Positions 37,878 through 49,953 of a stretch of DNA of 64,000 nt are shown in pieces. This stretch comes from Rhytidiadelphus loreus (taxonomy: Eukaryota; Streptophyta; Bryopsida; Hypnales; Hylocomiaceae). The notes beneath the pieces are model-generated. The model saw nothing but the letters and a program-made list of their open reading frames with translations, was not told the origin of the DNA and did not search any database. The first letter of the stretch is position 1. Every line of letters begins with the position of its first letter. The stretch spans positions 88,468,981 through 88,532,980 of the forward strand of contig OX344762.1 of assembly GCA_947034895.1 (NCBI GenBank). Reading direction: 5' to 3'. Made by a program: the position numbers and the translations under genes.

Positions 37878-39679
37878 CCAAGATGCGACAAGAGCCTCCA
37901 GTAATTAATGAAGCCGGAGCGATTGTGGAAAGAAACTCTTAACAGAGACGAAGAAGACAAGCGAAACTTGATAGCGAACAATTAAGCTGGCGCGCGCAGA
38001 ACTGAAAGGAAGCCGGCCAGGGACGAGCTGGAATTGCAATAGTCTACAAAAGAGACTGATGAGAAGAGGATCTGCCTCTTCCACGAAGTTATACATTGAG
38101 GTCGTTGCAGGCAGACTCCGCAATCCCGACCAGGTGCATGCATGTTCGCTTTTGGTTCCCACTCGCGTGTTCCAATCCGGTTCCCTTCGACGGAACGAGG
38201 GACGGCCCTCTTGTTCATTATTATTGAAATTTTCAAAGAATTGAACCGTACGGGTTTTGAGATATTTTCAATCAAAGTTTGGTTTTTGAAAAAAAAAAAA
38301 TAGTCTTTTTTTCTTGGGCAGAATAACTTGAAGAAGACATATCACCAACTTTTCACAATTGAAATGTTAAGATTGCCTTCTTCGACCAAATGCAATGCGG
38401 ATGAACAATTTAGAATATACAAGCCAATTTTCACAAGTATTGGAGCAATGAAAAATTATTTACAAAGTCTTATAATCGATGGAAGTACACTGGGAAAACA
38501 ATAATTCCACTTAATGGAGTTTGTCAACTATTTGTTGCAACAAATCAATGCACATACAGCTTACCCGTAGAATATCTTTTTCCTTAGGCTAACATGTCAT
38601 TGGCTAGGTCTCTCTTCCATGAAAATCCATAGTGAGAATTCTTTAATGTTTAAATTTAAAAATCCACTCAACATGGAATTTTTGTGCACATCAAGAGTTT
38701 TTTTCCACTTTGAAATCTAGATAGACAACTTGACGAATTACGTGAAAAAAATATGAAATTTAAAAAAACAATATTTTTTTGAGATTTGGGCTTTTGTTGA
38801 AGTCGAGCAACAACTATGAAATGGTTGATAGGGATTTTAGGATTTAACCTTGATAAGCTAAAATACTTGAGAAGACAAAATGCTTGAGCCTAAGCAATGG
38901 AAAAAAAATGCAATAACTCAAAATATATTTCTTAAACTTATTGTCTTGTAGAATATACTTAATTACTTACATCTTTTATTCATTCTATTTGTATTATTCA
39001 TGGGCAAGTTATTGAGAGTCTTGTTATGGGGGCAATCAAGGTATCTTTATGAAAATATTATGTATAGGATTCATTTCTAATCTCCATTTTCACAATTTTA
39101 CAAAATAAAAATGCCTATGGGGTGGAGATTACTTAATACATCAATCTAACTTTTACTTAATTTTTTAAATGTCAATTCTAATGGTAATAATGTAAAAAAA
39201 TTTAATTAAGGGGATTCGAAGTTTGAAACCTAATAAAGCAAGATGCAAAAAAATCTTTCCTTTTTCCTTCAATCAAACTTTAGTATCTTTCAATCTATAT
39301 GGTCAAAGTATCCAATTTTTTTTCCATATATTCTCATACAAGTCTAATATAAGATTCATGTGGTTGAATATGCAAAAAAATCATTTATTTTTCATCATGA
39401 CTCTTTGCACTAGCAATGGTAGTTTTGAAATATTTTTTGTTGAAAGATAGTCATAAACCTATAGGGGATACTTCTCTCATTGAAGTGAGAGAGAAGACAC
39501 TAATCTTATTACCATCCTTTGAGCTTTTTATTTCTACAAAAATCATTTTATAGAATAGGATCAAAATCATGACAATAAGCAAGAATGAGCAAGCAACATA
39601 TGAGAGTGGGAATGTTGGAGCAACGCAAACAAGTATGGGAGAATAGATGGCAACGGAAGGGGGGTAACTCTAGAAGGAT

Positions 39680-39760
39680 ATAGTCCCTATGACCAAGGTA
39701 GTCACCAAAATGCTCATATTATTGGACCAATATTTTTTGCATTCTTTGTTTCTATAGTGA
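39680..39760 (+). repeat. Dispersed repeat family, copy 3 of 3
   Basis: Contains 'ctatgaccaaggtagtca' followed by 'attggaccaata', matching 22966-23070 closely and 20361-20470 more loosely. Confidence 0.5.
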
Positions 39761-39949
39761 ACAATGAAGTCATCCATCAAATATTTTTGGTCTTTTAGTA
39801 TTCTTCAAGGATTAAAAAACACATTGAAGAAGAGATTGTATACAAACATGTGCTTAGCTAATAAGTGTCTACGGGGACTTGGACATGATGGTGATATGAG
39901 TCCAAAGCTATTAGTAATATTTTAACCATGCCATGAATCTTGTTAGTAT

Positions 39950-40200
39950 CATCATTAATCCTTGAACGTCAAGCCGGTCACTATGAAAATCATTTGTTTT
40001 GTCACCGTGTGAATTGTTGGCTTAAAAAAATGAAAAAGTACTCATTGGAAGACAAAACTACTGTAAATGATCTTCCCTTTCCACACAAATTTTGGAGGAT
40101 GAATAGTTGCATTTTTGTCTTACATGGAGAGATTTATGGGCTGATAAATGTCCTCTGCAACATTTATGGGTTAAAGTGGAAGCACCCAAAACCGTCAATA
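39950..40200. repeat. Dispersed repeat, copy 2 (partner at 985-1245)
   Basis: Matches 985-1245. On the + strand it is open from 39940 to 40266 (NCWLKKMKKYSLEDKTTVND within). In copy 1 the same residues are partly recoverable but broken. The protein is not recognised; it is possibly a transposon fragment. Confidence 0.5.
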
Positions 40201-40575
40201 GAAGCAATTCAGCATAGTTGGAGACACATTTTCCTAAAAGTGATATTTTCTAGTATTAGCAAGTGAAAATCATGAATATTAAAAAAAAATAGATTTTTTA
40301 GATGTGGTATGTAATTTCTATGATTTGTCAAAGTGCCAATGCCCTACACCACTGTAGGTGGACCCTAAACTGAAATCTGCAAAAATTAGCAGTTAGAAAA
40401 TCACAGTTATTTCTTTTCCTTCCCTCCCATGATTTTGTTTTGTAATTCTAGGGGCCTTGCCTTTTGAGGGGTGAAAAAAAAAATTTCACAACTTTTTCGA
40501 TTTTTTCTTGTTGCTATAGCAATTTTTCTTGAAAATGTGAGGTTTGCGACTTGCTAGTCCAGGTAGGAGGGTAAA

Positions 40576-41652
40576 TGCAAGAAACACTTAAAGCCCATTG
40601 TCACACCCTAGTTTTCTATTTTATTTTTTATTATAACTTTTTTATTTTAGCTCCAAATGATTCAAAAATTATAGAAGAGAACCTGATAACTAAGATGTAC
40701 CTTCACTAATTTTTGAGGATTTTTCAAAAATATTTTACTATTTTTAAACAGCCCCGATATTTTCTCACAATGGCCAATTTAGGGGGGTTTTGCAATCTTT
40801 TTCATTTAAAAAAACTAACTTTTTGCTAAAACTTAGAGAAGTTAGTCTCCTAGTACATTTTTAGCTACTTTCCAAAGGAAATTTAAAAGTACTTATTTTT
40901 AAGTCGTGTAGGAGTCCACAAAAAGAGCATCTTTGTGCATTTATTTTGAAGCGATGAAACACTTTTTTGGTGATTTTTTTGCTTACATATCATCAAAAAA
41001 AAGTTATCTCAACATGTTCTATTTTATTTGTTTTTAAAAAAAAAAATCCTATTTTTTACAAATTAAAATGTCAGAAGTGGTATTTTCTTCACCCGTTTTA
41101 GGATAAAAAGCATGTCCAAAATTCTAGTGAAGAAAATACCACTTCTAACATTTTAATTTGTAAAAAATAGGATTTTTTTTTTAAAAAACAAATAAAATAG
41201 AACATGTTGAGATAACTTTTTTTTGATGATATGTAAGCAAAAATATCACCAAAAAAGTGTTTCATCGCTTCAAAATAAATGCACAAAGATGCTCTTTTTG
41301 TGGACTCCTACACGACTTAAAAATAAGTATTTTTAAATTTCCTTTGGACAGTAGCTAAAAGTGTACTAGGAGACTATCCTCTCTAAATTTTAGCTCAAAA
41401 TTCGTTTATTAAGATATAACTAAGTGCAAAAAAACCCTAAATTGGCCATTGTGAAAAAATATCGGGGCTGTTTAAAAATAATAAATTATTTTTGAAAAAT
41501 CCTTAAAAATCAGAAAAGGTACATCTTGGTTATGAGCTTCTCTCCTAAAAATTTTGAGTCATTTGAAGCTAAAACACAAAAGTTATGGCAAAAAAGCAAA
41601 TGAAAAAGTAGGATGTGACAAAACGCAACAAATAGGACAGGTGTTTCTTGCA
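40576..41652. mobile_element. Large foldback element (about 520-bp arms)
   Basis: The left arm (40576-41092) and right arm (41127-41652) are inverted copies separated by 34 bases. Pairing is nearly perfect in the inner ~200 bases, for example AGAAGTGGTATTTTCTTCAC at the left against its complement at the right. It weakens outward but is still clear at 'tgcaagaaacac'/'gtgtttcttgca'. There is no coding content. A transcript would form a very long hairpin. Confidence 0.85.
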
Positions 41653-42159
41653 ATCACCCAGGAATGCAATTGTGCTTCTACAAAGCTTGAGTTTATTGGT
41701 TTTGGTTGAGAATTCAGTAGGCGCAAGTTTGGCGCAGTCAAGGAAAGTTGCGGCAATTTTTTTCTTGCAGGAATTTTTTCCAAATAGAACAACGGCGGCG
41801 CGAGGATACCTCTCCGGAGATTACTAAGCCTATTGTGTACTATTTGGTGATCGATACTATAGACTTGCTTAGACAGAATTAGACAAGCTAGATTCTAGGT
41901 GCAAAAAAAGATTTAGGATTTACGGAACTATTTTTTTTTCTCTTGGTTTTAGGCTGTGTGAAGATACCCCCATAGGGATTATGTTACATATGAAGCTAGG
42001 AGCTTATTTGATTGACTTGTAAAGGCCTTATTGTTGCAAACAACATCAGAAATTTATTTTTGGAGTTTAAACCTTAGGCTTGCTTTTGGCAAAGCGCAAC
42101 TGCTATTACCAACGCGATAGAGTTTTTTTTGGAAAATTAGCTCAAGAGCGAAACACACA

Positions 42160-43430
42160 ATGGATGTAGATACGACAAATCAATTGCTGGACGCAGTTGG
42201 TGAAGGGTGGAAGGCGACGAACTGCCCAACGGAGCCACTACAGGAGCATGTAAGGGCAGATCGGCATGTAGAACCGCAGATACAAACAAAAGATGACCAA
42301 CAGATGCTTATCGATGTAGATTGGAAGCTAACAATCAAATTTTCGACCAAGGAGTTGGAGGTACGGTGCTATGTGAATCTAGAGAAAAGTTGGGTGGGAG
42401 GTTAGTTTTGGGGAATTTTCTGGACCTTCAGTTGGTTACGACATTCTTTTTAAATTTTAGGGTGAGAAATTATTGAACCAATTTTCTTCATTGCAAATTC
42501 TGTCAAAAGGATTTTTTAGAGTAGAATTTAAGCATGTAGATGCTACAAAGAGATATTTGGGGTTGGATTTGTTAGAATTAAATGGAAAGTTGGTAAAAAA
42601 ATTTAGTTGGTCTGAGGGGTTTTCGACGGAGGTGCCGTTGGCGGACTTCCAACCTGACATAGTAATTAGGGTCCAGTTTCTGGACTTGGACCCAATCTTT
42701 TCATCGGCGGATTGGTTGAGGAAGTTTACAGCTCTCATCGGGGAGGTGTAGTCGATTGAGTAGGCGGATACTTCTTGTAAGTGCCTTCAGGTCTATTGAT
42801 TTTGGTGAGGGTTTTAGACATCTCCAAGCTGCCGGGGTTTATCAGAATTTTGGCCTTACGTGTGGGATTAGAGGAAATCACTTTGGTTGATTAGGCAATT
42901 AGCTATTCTGGGCTTCCAAATCAATGCAATCGTTGTCAAAAATTTGGCCATCTGGTTGCAAATTGTTTGCTTAACAACAAAAAAAGGAAGGTTTAGGAAA
43001 GGAACCAAGAGTGCCTACTGCGGTAAAGGAAAAAGCGCCGGTTGCACAGAGTAAAAAAGATGGGGATTCTTTTTAATGTAAGATGGCTTTACAATCATAC
43101 AATGGTTAAAAAGATTAAAAAAAAAACGGCAGAGGGGAAAATTGTTGAGGAGAAAAACAAACAACAAGTGGGTGCCAAAATCCACAGGTGCTGGGCTACA
43201 AAAGCAAGGTGTCGGAGTGGGACCTGATTCGACGGACAGTAAGGCAGGAGAGGTGAAATCAATCACTACTAAAGTGGATCAAGTTGATCCAATGATACTG
43301 ATAGAAAACGATACACCTTCCAACCTTGTAAGTGGAGATCAGGTTAGTTTCCCGATATCTCAAAGTTTTCAAATTCCAAACATTGGAATATCAATTGCCA
43401 ATTCTTTTGAGGCAATGGATGGCTAGAACA
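42160..43430 (+). pseudogene. LINE ORF1 remnant with CCHC zinc knuckle
   Basis: Open stretches in several frames. MDVDTTNQLLDAVGEGW starts at 42160. A segment at 42473-42751 (FSWSEGFSTEVPLADFQPDI) resembles the DUF4283-type region of plant L1 ORF1. SGLPNQCNRCQKFGHLVANC at about 42907-42965 has Cys-X2-Cys-X4-His-X4-Cys spacing. A Lys-rich tail follows. Stops and frame changes separate the pieces. ORF1 proteins of L1 elements bind RNA. Confidence 0.7.
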
Positions 43431-45313
43431 AGGAAGAGTTTCCTCCGTTAGGAAAAGATTTTGTAACAGAGCTTCAACCGAAGGTAAATAAGTCCTCGCG
43501 TCGAAGGTTATTGGCTAAAGAAAGCAAGGAGCAAAAAAAAAGGGTCACTACAAGAAATTGGGCTATTTTGCGATTGCGGAAGAATGACTACATGTCTGAT
43601 GCGACTAAACAATGACTGCAACTCCCTAATTGCACCGGATTTTCTAGCTCTACAACTTTCAAGTCATTCGGGAGTCACAGACGTGACTACAAGATGAGCG
43701 GTTTCAAGAAGTCATACATTGTCACTGCAAGTCACTTGTTTGTGACTACATAGTCACTTTCCAATGACTTCAGCATGATTTGACAACTTACTTGGGCATT
43801 TCCTTAAAGACGGAGTGCTTTATTTCTTTTAATGTACTCTTCTTTGACTATGGTATGAGCTCCTCTTCCATTTAAGACAAAAATTGTAGAAGTATTTTTG
43901 GAAATTCACAAATTCCTCTTGTAGTATTTATTTTTTGACTTGGACTTCTATATTTAGGTCTTATGTTATTTTTTATTCTTCCTTGAATTTGCATTGAGCA
44001 CAAAATTCTACTTCATCTTCAGTTTAATTAGGTCTTTTAAATGACTAAAATGTAGAAGAAGAATGTACATACCTCCAAAATCCAAAAGCGTAATTCTTAT
44101 CCCTATTTTTTATTCTCCGTCACTAGGTTTTTTCACTACATCTTTTCATTCATGAACCCTACTCTTTTCATTTTATATATTTTAAATGAAGAGTTCTCCC
44201 TATATATTTTCTTCTTCTAAATTTTTTTCTTTTTTTGTGTGATTATTATTCCTACTTGTACCGTCCTCTCAAGTCTGAAGAGTACCGCAAGTCATCTTCC
44301 TTTTATTACCCCTGTCTCTTTTTCTCTTATTTTTTCCCATGCATGGATTTTTTTTTTCACAATCCCTATTTTTGTTTCCTCTTCTCTATTTTTTTTTATT
44401 ACCCATAATCTTCTCTGTGGTATTATCCCTACTTTTTTGGAGTCCATATTATTTTCATTAACTCTTGTCTTTATCTAGTCCCACAATGTGCTGAAAAACT
44501 TGTTTTTCCACTTTAAATGCAAATATCTTGCGATCTATGCGGTCAAAAATTCTGAAATTTTTTTCACACTTTTTAATACTAGTTGGGTGTAAGATCCTAC
44601 AGTTAGATGTCAAAGAAAAACATTTTAAATTCTTTTTTACTCTTTGCTACAAAAATGGTAGTTTTCAGTGTTTCTTTGGTAGAAAAAAGGCCTTGCTCCT
44701 GTAGGGGTTAAAATGATGCACTCTTAGAGACTTATTTTTCTTTTGATTTTTTTCCTCTATCTACTAATGCTTTTTTCAAAACAAACTAAAAAAATAAAGT
44801 TAGATTGACAATGCAAAGGCCAAAAACTAAAATTTAGATGGCATTTAGCACCTCTAAGAGATAGAAAAAACAATTTTTGGTTCTAATTTTCATAGAACTA
44901 GGTTGATAACTTTTACAATGTCTATGTTTCATCCACTGGTTTTTGTTCTCAACATTCTTAAACTTCCAATTTGGATTTAATCAATTTCATTGTGAAGGCC
45001 ATAGTCAAAAGTGAGTAAACTATGTGATTGTATTTTGACTACAATTTACTCTAAGGTGACTACATAATGACTTTTGTGTCACTACTCTACTATTTTGATT
45101 GTGATTTACTCTAACACAACTACATAATGACTTCCACGTCACTATTCTACCATTGCATCAACATTTTACAAATCCCACATGGTTTGTCTTGCCTCCTACC
45201 ACCCCACTTGTATAAAAGGCTTGTTATTTGAACTCTTTGTATTCACACACTAAATGGCTTGAAAATCCATTTGACACATATGCAAAATATAGTGTATTGT
45301 GTATCATGTATTT

Positions 45314-45421
45314 GTATATGGTATATGATGTATGAATCATGTATATGGTGTATGATATATGAATCATGTATATGGTATATGATGTATGAATCATGTATAT
45401 GGTATATGATGTATGAATCAT
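45314..45421. repeat. 27-bp tandem repeat, 4 units
   Basis: Four 27-base units of the 'gtatatggtatatgatgtat' plus 'gaatcat' type, with two substitutions in unit 2. Located inside the CACTA element. Confidence 0.9.
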
Positions 45422-45519
45422 ATATTTGTATATGATGTATGGTGTTCGGTATATGGTGTACTCATTTTGCACATTTCACCACAACTTGAAAATAATCTTC
45501 AAATCTTTTAGAAATTAGA

Positions 45520-45795
45520 AAATAATAATCACATTTCCTAGATTTTAGAATATAATCCTAGATTTTAGAAAATAATATTCACATTTCCTAGATTTTAGAG
45601 TACAATCCTAGATTTCAAAAAATAATACACATTTCCTAGATTTCAGAAATTAATATTCACATTTCCAAGATTTTAGAATATCATCCTAGATTTTAGAAGA
45701 AAAATATTCACATTTTCTAGATTTCTGAATATAATCCTAGATTTCAAAAAATAATATTCAAATTTCCTAGATTTCAAAATATAATCCTAGACTTC
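45520..45795. repeat. Imperfect ~52-bp tandem repeat
   Basis: Roughly five units built from 'cacatttcctagatttt', 'agaatataatcctagattt' and 'agaaaataatatt'. Inside the CACTA element, just before its right subterminal region. Confidence 0.75.
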
Positions 45796-47721
45796 AGAAA
45801 AGGATTAAAAAAAAAGGGGTTATTTGTGACTACGGGATGACTTCAAAATGACTGGCCACATGGCAACATAGGAGTCATTTCCTTAAACTTCTTTTTTATT
45901 TACCACTTTGGAAGTCTCTAAAGCCTTCATCCATTTTACATTCACTTTTTCGTTCATTGGTGATAATAAAAGTAGAAGTCATATATATAAATGACTTGTC
46001 CACTATGACTCCAAGGCCTCTAAGTCATTCTGTAGTCACATGTGTCCAGATTGACTGCGGAGCAGTCATATATTGAAGTCATATTTGTGGCCACTTTCTT
46101 GTAGTGTTTCCATTGGTTAAACTGAAAGCTATTTAGGAAGGATAACTTCTAGCTCGATATTTGTGAGTCCTCAAGTTATCACTTGGAACTCTAGACTTAT
46201 TTTTTGCGATTTTTAGTTAGTTTTTAAGTTAGTTTTATGAAAAAATACATTAAAAAAGAGTTATTGAGAGTTTTGATAGAAGTCCCTACCAAAGTAGGGA
46301 GGAATGGCCTTAGAAATGTGAAACACGTAAAACTTTATGTTTTCACTAATTCTAAGCCTTATTAGTAAGTTTAGATGGTTAGTTATTAATTTCAAGAGAA
46401 GAAAGGATATGAGAGTTAGCCAGTCCTAGTGTCTTGTTCATGTGGTACATCATCTATAAGTATGCATATAACAAACTGGCTAAATAATAGAGTCTAGTCA
46501 TAGTCAGTCAGAATTCAATTCGAAAAAGTTGAGTTTGTTGTTTATAGGTAATTTTAAGAATACAAGTCATTTACAGACGAAAATGAAGGAAAAGGTGATT
46601 GGAGCATATAGAGAGGTGATTTTTTAGGTCAAAGTATGCCATGAAATCAAAATAGGATACAGTCATCCAAGATTTCCCCGATATCAAAAATAATTTTTCC
46701 CCCGGGTGGAAATTATTAAAGAATTGCTAAAATAGCATCCTTATTGGGGATTTGGTTTTGCCCTTAGATGATGGACGCCTTGTAAAAGAGTGCCCAAAAG
46801 TTTCGGGATTTTACAAAACTCCACGATGACTCTATGGGAAGTCAACTGCTTAAAAATGCATTTATAAATTCCTAGAAATTACAAATGTTGTGGTAAAATC
46901 TCACTAAAAATTAGGATAGCGTTTTGTATGCTAATAAAGAGCCTTATAAAGTTTGAAGACATTCTGACATTCTCAAGTACCAAAATTAGGATCAACATTG
47001 AATTTTACAAGAATTTACAACTTGGCGGTGGATTGATCAGCGTACCAGGAGCTAACGGTGTCCAAATGGAGTGAATCAAGGGTCAATTCTTATTTCATAA
47101 ACATTATAAACCACTCTGACTAGGCAATTCATCAAAAAGTGCAAACTCCAAAAGTTAGAGTTTTGACTTTTGTTTGGAGTTACCATGACTCAAATTTGTG
47201 CTTAAAAATGGCCAAGGAGGTAAGGGTAAGGGATTCCTTTAGGCTAATTGGGGTCTTCTGAATATGAGGGCGCAATTAGTTTTTGATTTTAAATTGTCCC
47301 TTAGAGAATAGATAGGGTCAGTCCTTAGTTTGACTTTTTTATAGTAATTTGGGATTAATCTTGGGTGATTTTACAAATATCTTTTGAAAAATAAAAAAAT
47401 TGGATTTGCTCAAGATCCTTTTCTTGTATAATATGCCATCTTTTGAACTAAAGAAAGACAATTTGGAACTAACCTTAGATTAATTTGCAAAATATCTAGG
47501 TGAATTAGGTAGATTTTCAAAATATCTTTGGAAAAAATTTAGGATTTGATTTAGGCAAGATTCCAAGGCTAATTAGGGCCTAAAAGAAACTTGCTTGAAG
47601 ACCTTCCTTCCTATTAAACAAAGATTATTTAAAAAATACTTTAGGTTAGTTTAGCAAAATATCTAGATAAGAAGTAAGAAAATATTAACGAACAACTTAC
47701 CGGAGAGGGGCCGAGAGTGAG

Positions 47722-47728
47722 TATATAA
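47722..47728 (+). promoter_or_regulatory. TATA box of insertion A
   Basis: TATATAA within GAGTATATAAGG, in a GC-richer context and followed by a pyrimidine-rich leader. Insertion B has the same GTATATAAGG in the corresponding place, which supports a promoter. Confidence 0.6.
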
Positions 47729-48315
47729 GGCCCTTCCTCGAGGTTGTTCGTGGCCCTCATTCTCTTGCTTCATTTCTTGTTGTTATTCTTGTTGTGCAAC
47801 CGACACATTGTCAGAGCACTTTCTAAGCCAAAATTTGGCTATTCATTCTATTTCTCTTGTACTTTGAAGGTCCGAGGGCCCTTCAAAGATTAATTTGTTT
47901 TTCTTGTTTGAATTTGGAGGCTTCAAGCCCCAAAACTTTAATGTTAAAAGTGCTGTAGAGATAGTCCCCAAGCTCTAATTGATTTTTTGGTTATTTTGAA
48001 TACTAACAAACGATTTGTGCGAATTGATAATAGATTGTGATCTCAAAACTTTAAGGCAGCAAGGCTAGACTTTGCCAAAAGGTTTTGTGTATTACCACAT
48101 GCTAAAATTAGTTGTATAATGGGTGTTTGGTTTGACTAATTGCTAATGTTCGATTAAATATTGTCATAAGTACCTCTTTTAGTGATTAAACTTAGAATTT
48201 TGATTGAAATTTTGGAAGTTAGTTTTTAATGTTCGGTTCAACACTATCATATGTACCTCCTTTAAAAATTAAGCTTCAAATACTAGTTTGAGTCCGTGAA
48301 TACCGTTTGTTCTTA

Positions 48316-48515
48316 GGGTTGCTCCTGTATGGCGGAGCTTTGACTTTTGAAACCTGGAAACGGGTACTTGAAAACTCTAATTTGTTCGATTTTTCTTGGG
48401 GTTGCTTCCGCACGGCGAAGCTTTGACTTTTGAAACCTGGAAACGGATACTTGAAAACTTTAATTTGTTTGATTTTTCTTGGGGTTGCTTCCACATGGCG
48501 AAGCTTTGACTTTGG
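48316..48515. repeat. 83-bp tandem repeat, 2.4 units
   Basis: Units start at 48316, 48399 and 48482 with 'gggttgct' and contain 'ggcg(g/a)agctttgacttt' and 'gaaacctggaaacgg'. Located in the transcribed part of insertion A; a single diverged unit is visible in insertion B near 54190. Confidence 0.85.
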
Positions 48516-48940
48516 AATAATTAAAATTTGACTATTTTCCAAGGAAAGTTTAAGTATTTAAGTGTTTGAAGTCTTTTTGGAAAGGCCCCTTTCTTCAATA
48601 ATTGAAAATTGTCAAGTGCAGGGTTTGAGGGAGGTTATTAAAATCTTTGGTAATGTTCTCTTAGTTTACTTAGTTGAAATTCATTCACCAAAATTCCTAA
48701 AAATTTAGATTAGTCTTTTCTTTAGTTTTAAGCATAGAAATTTTTGTTTTCTTTGATTTGTTGTCATTTAAAGGTTATCTTTTAGTTAGAATTTATTTTT
48801 TGTAAGGCCAACCCAAAATTTGAGTTAATCCATCATATTTGGTAAGACCAGTCTTGGATGTTTTAAAAACCCCAATCATTAGACCGTTGAGAGAACTAGA
48901 CAGTAGTGTGGATTTCAAACAGGGGTCAAGCAGCGGGAGT

Positions 48941-49080
48941 GCAGTCGGGTGTCGCAGACTCAGGGTCACTGGGAGTCGGGTAGCAGCAGTTGGGTGTCGC
49001 AGCCTCGGGGTCGTTGAGAGTCGAGTAGCAGCAGTCAGATGTCGTAGCAGTCGGGGAGGTCGTATCCTCGGGGTCACTGG
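48941..49080. repeat. GC-rich 45-bp minisatellite, 3 units
   Basis: Units start at 48941, 48986 and 49031 with 'gcagt(c/t)'. The third is altered by a 5-base expansion. The 45-base period equals 15 codons, so it stays open on both strands. GC content is far above the rest of insertion A. Confidence 0.85.
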
Positions 49081-49881
49081 AGGACAGGAATATCTCTAGA
49101 GGTCAGGGAGGTCGTAGTCTTGGGGTGCTGGGAGGAAAGACAACTCAAAAAATCGCCGGTGAGTCCAGGAAGTTGGGATTCAGCCAAGTCCAGAAAGTTG
49201 TTTCAACCTTTAATTTCGAAAAACTAAGTTGAGTTCATAAATACACAACCAAAAGGGATAGGCGGTTGCTCACCACACCACCCACATCTTTTGAAGTTTG
49301 AGACTAGGTGATAAAACTCATACCATTCTAAATTCTTAACTCTCCATAGCCAACAATCAAATTGCAACAACCAAATGAAATCATTGAAAGAAGGAAAAGA
49401 ATAAGAAGGAAAGGAATTAAACACGTGAGAGATTTCAAGTATTAAAAAACTATTAAGGTGAAGAATCTTACTATTCATTTTGGCTTTGTTCGTTAGATTT
49501 TATTCTTTTACTATTCATTATTTGGATTGTTGTCATTAATTAGGATTTTCAATTGCGTTAGTTGAACAAAGGTTGTTTAGAGGTTTGTTTTATTAGGCCT
49601 AATAACAGTAATAAGCCAAGACAATAAAAACAAAAAACATCTAAATATCTTTGGAATATTAAAATAAAAACCATTAAACAATTGGAAAGAGAATAATATC
49701 ACTATTCATTGGAATTAGGGGATTTAAATGAATTAACTAATTTAGAATAAATCCCTAAAACAAAACTATTATTTTCTATTGCCAAAACTAACGAAGTTTG
49801 AATATTTAGATAGAGTTTAGAACAACAAATTGAACAAAGGATCATTGAAATTTACCAAAATTTGGTGATTTTTGAAAGGCG

Positions 49882-49953
49882 ATGGAGGACCACGAGGAGA
49901 CTATCATGTTGGTGTATTGTGACGACGGATCCATTGACGTTTTCGATACCAAG
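49882..49953 (+). CDS. Short acidic first exon in insertion A
   Basis: ATG opens 24 codons, MEDHEETIMLVYCDDGSIDV and four more, ending exactly at a donor 'accaag|gtatga'. In insertion B the equivalent place has a 21-codon acidic ATG exon ending at 'ttcgaa|gtaagc'. Both are phase 0. This suggests a spliced LTR-driven transcript whose coding starts inside the long repeat. Function unknown. Confidence 0.3.

Larger units (their letters stand above)
38240..40575. other. AT-rich spacer
   Basis: No gene is recognised. It includes one copy of the three-member dispersed repeat (39680-39760) and the partner of the 985-1245 repeat (39950-40200). The rest has stops in all frames and A/T runs. Confidence 0.5.
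43546..46106. mobile_element. Non-autonomous CACTA (En/Spm) element
   Basis: The 2561-bp element begins CACTACAAGAAA and ends TTTCTTGTAGTG, the classic CACTA termini. Many TGACT/AGTCA words cluster within about 300 bases of each end, as expected for transposase-binding subterminal repeats. No transposase is visible; the interior is AT-rich with two tandem-repeat tracts. The 3-bp flanks are GGT (left) and TTT (right), so the target duplication has decayed. It lies inside the LINE. Confidence 0.9.
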
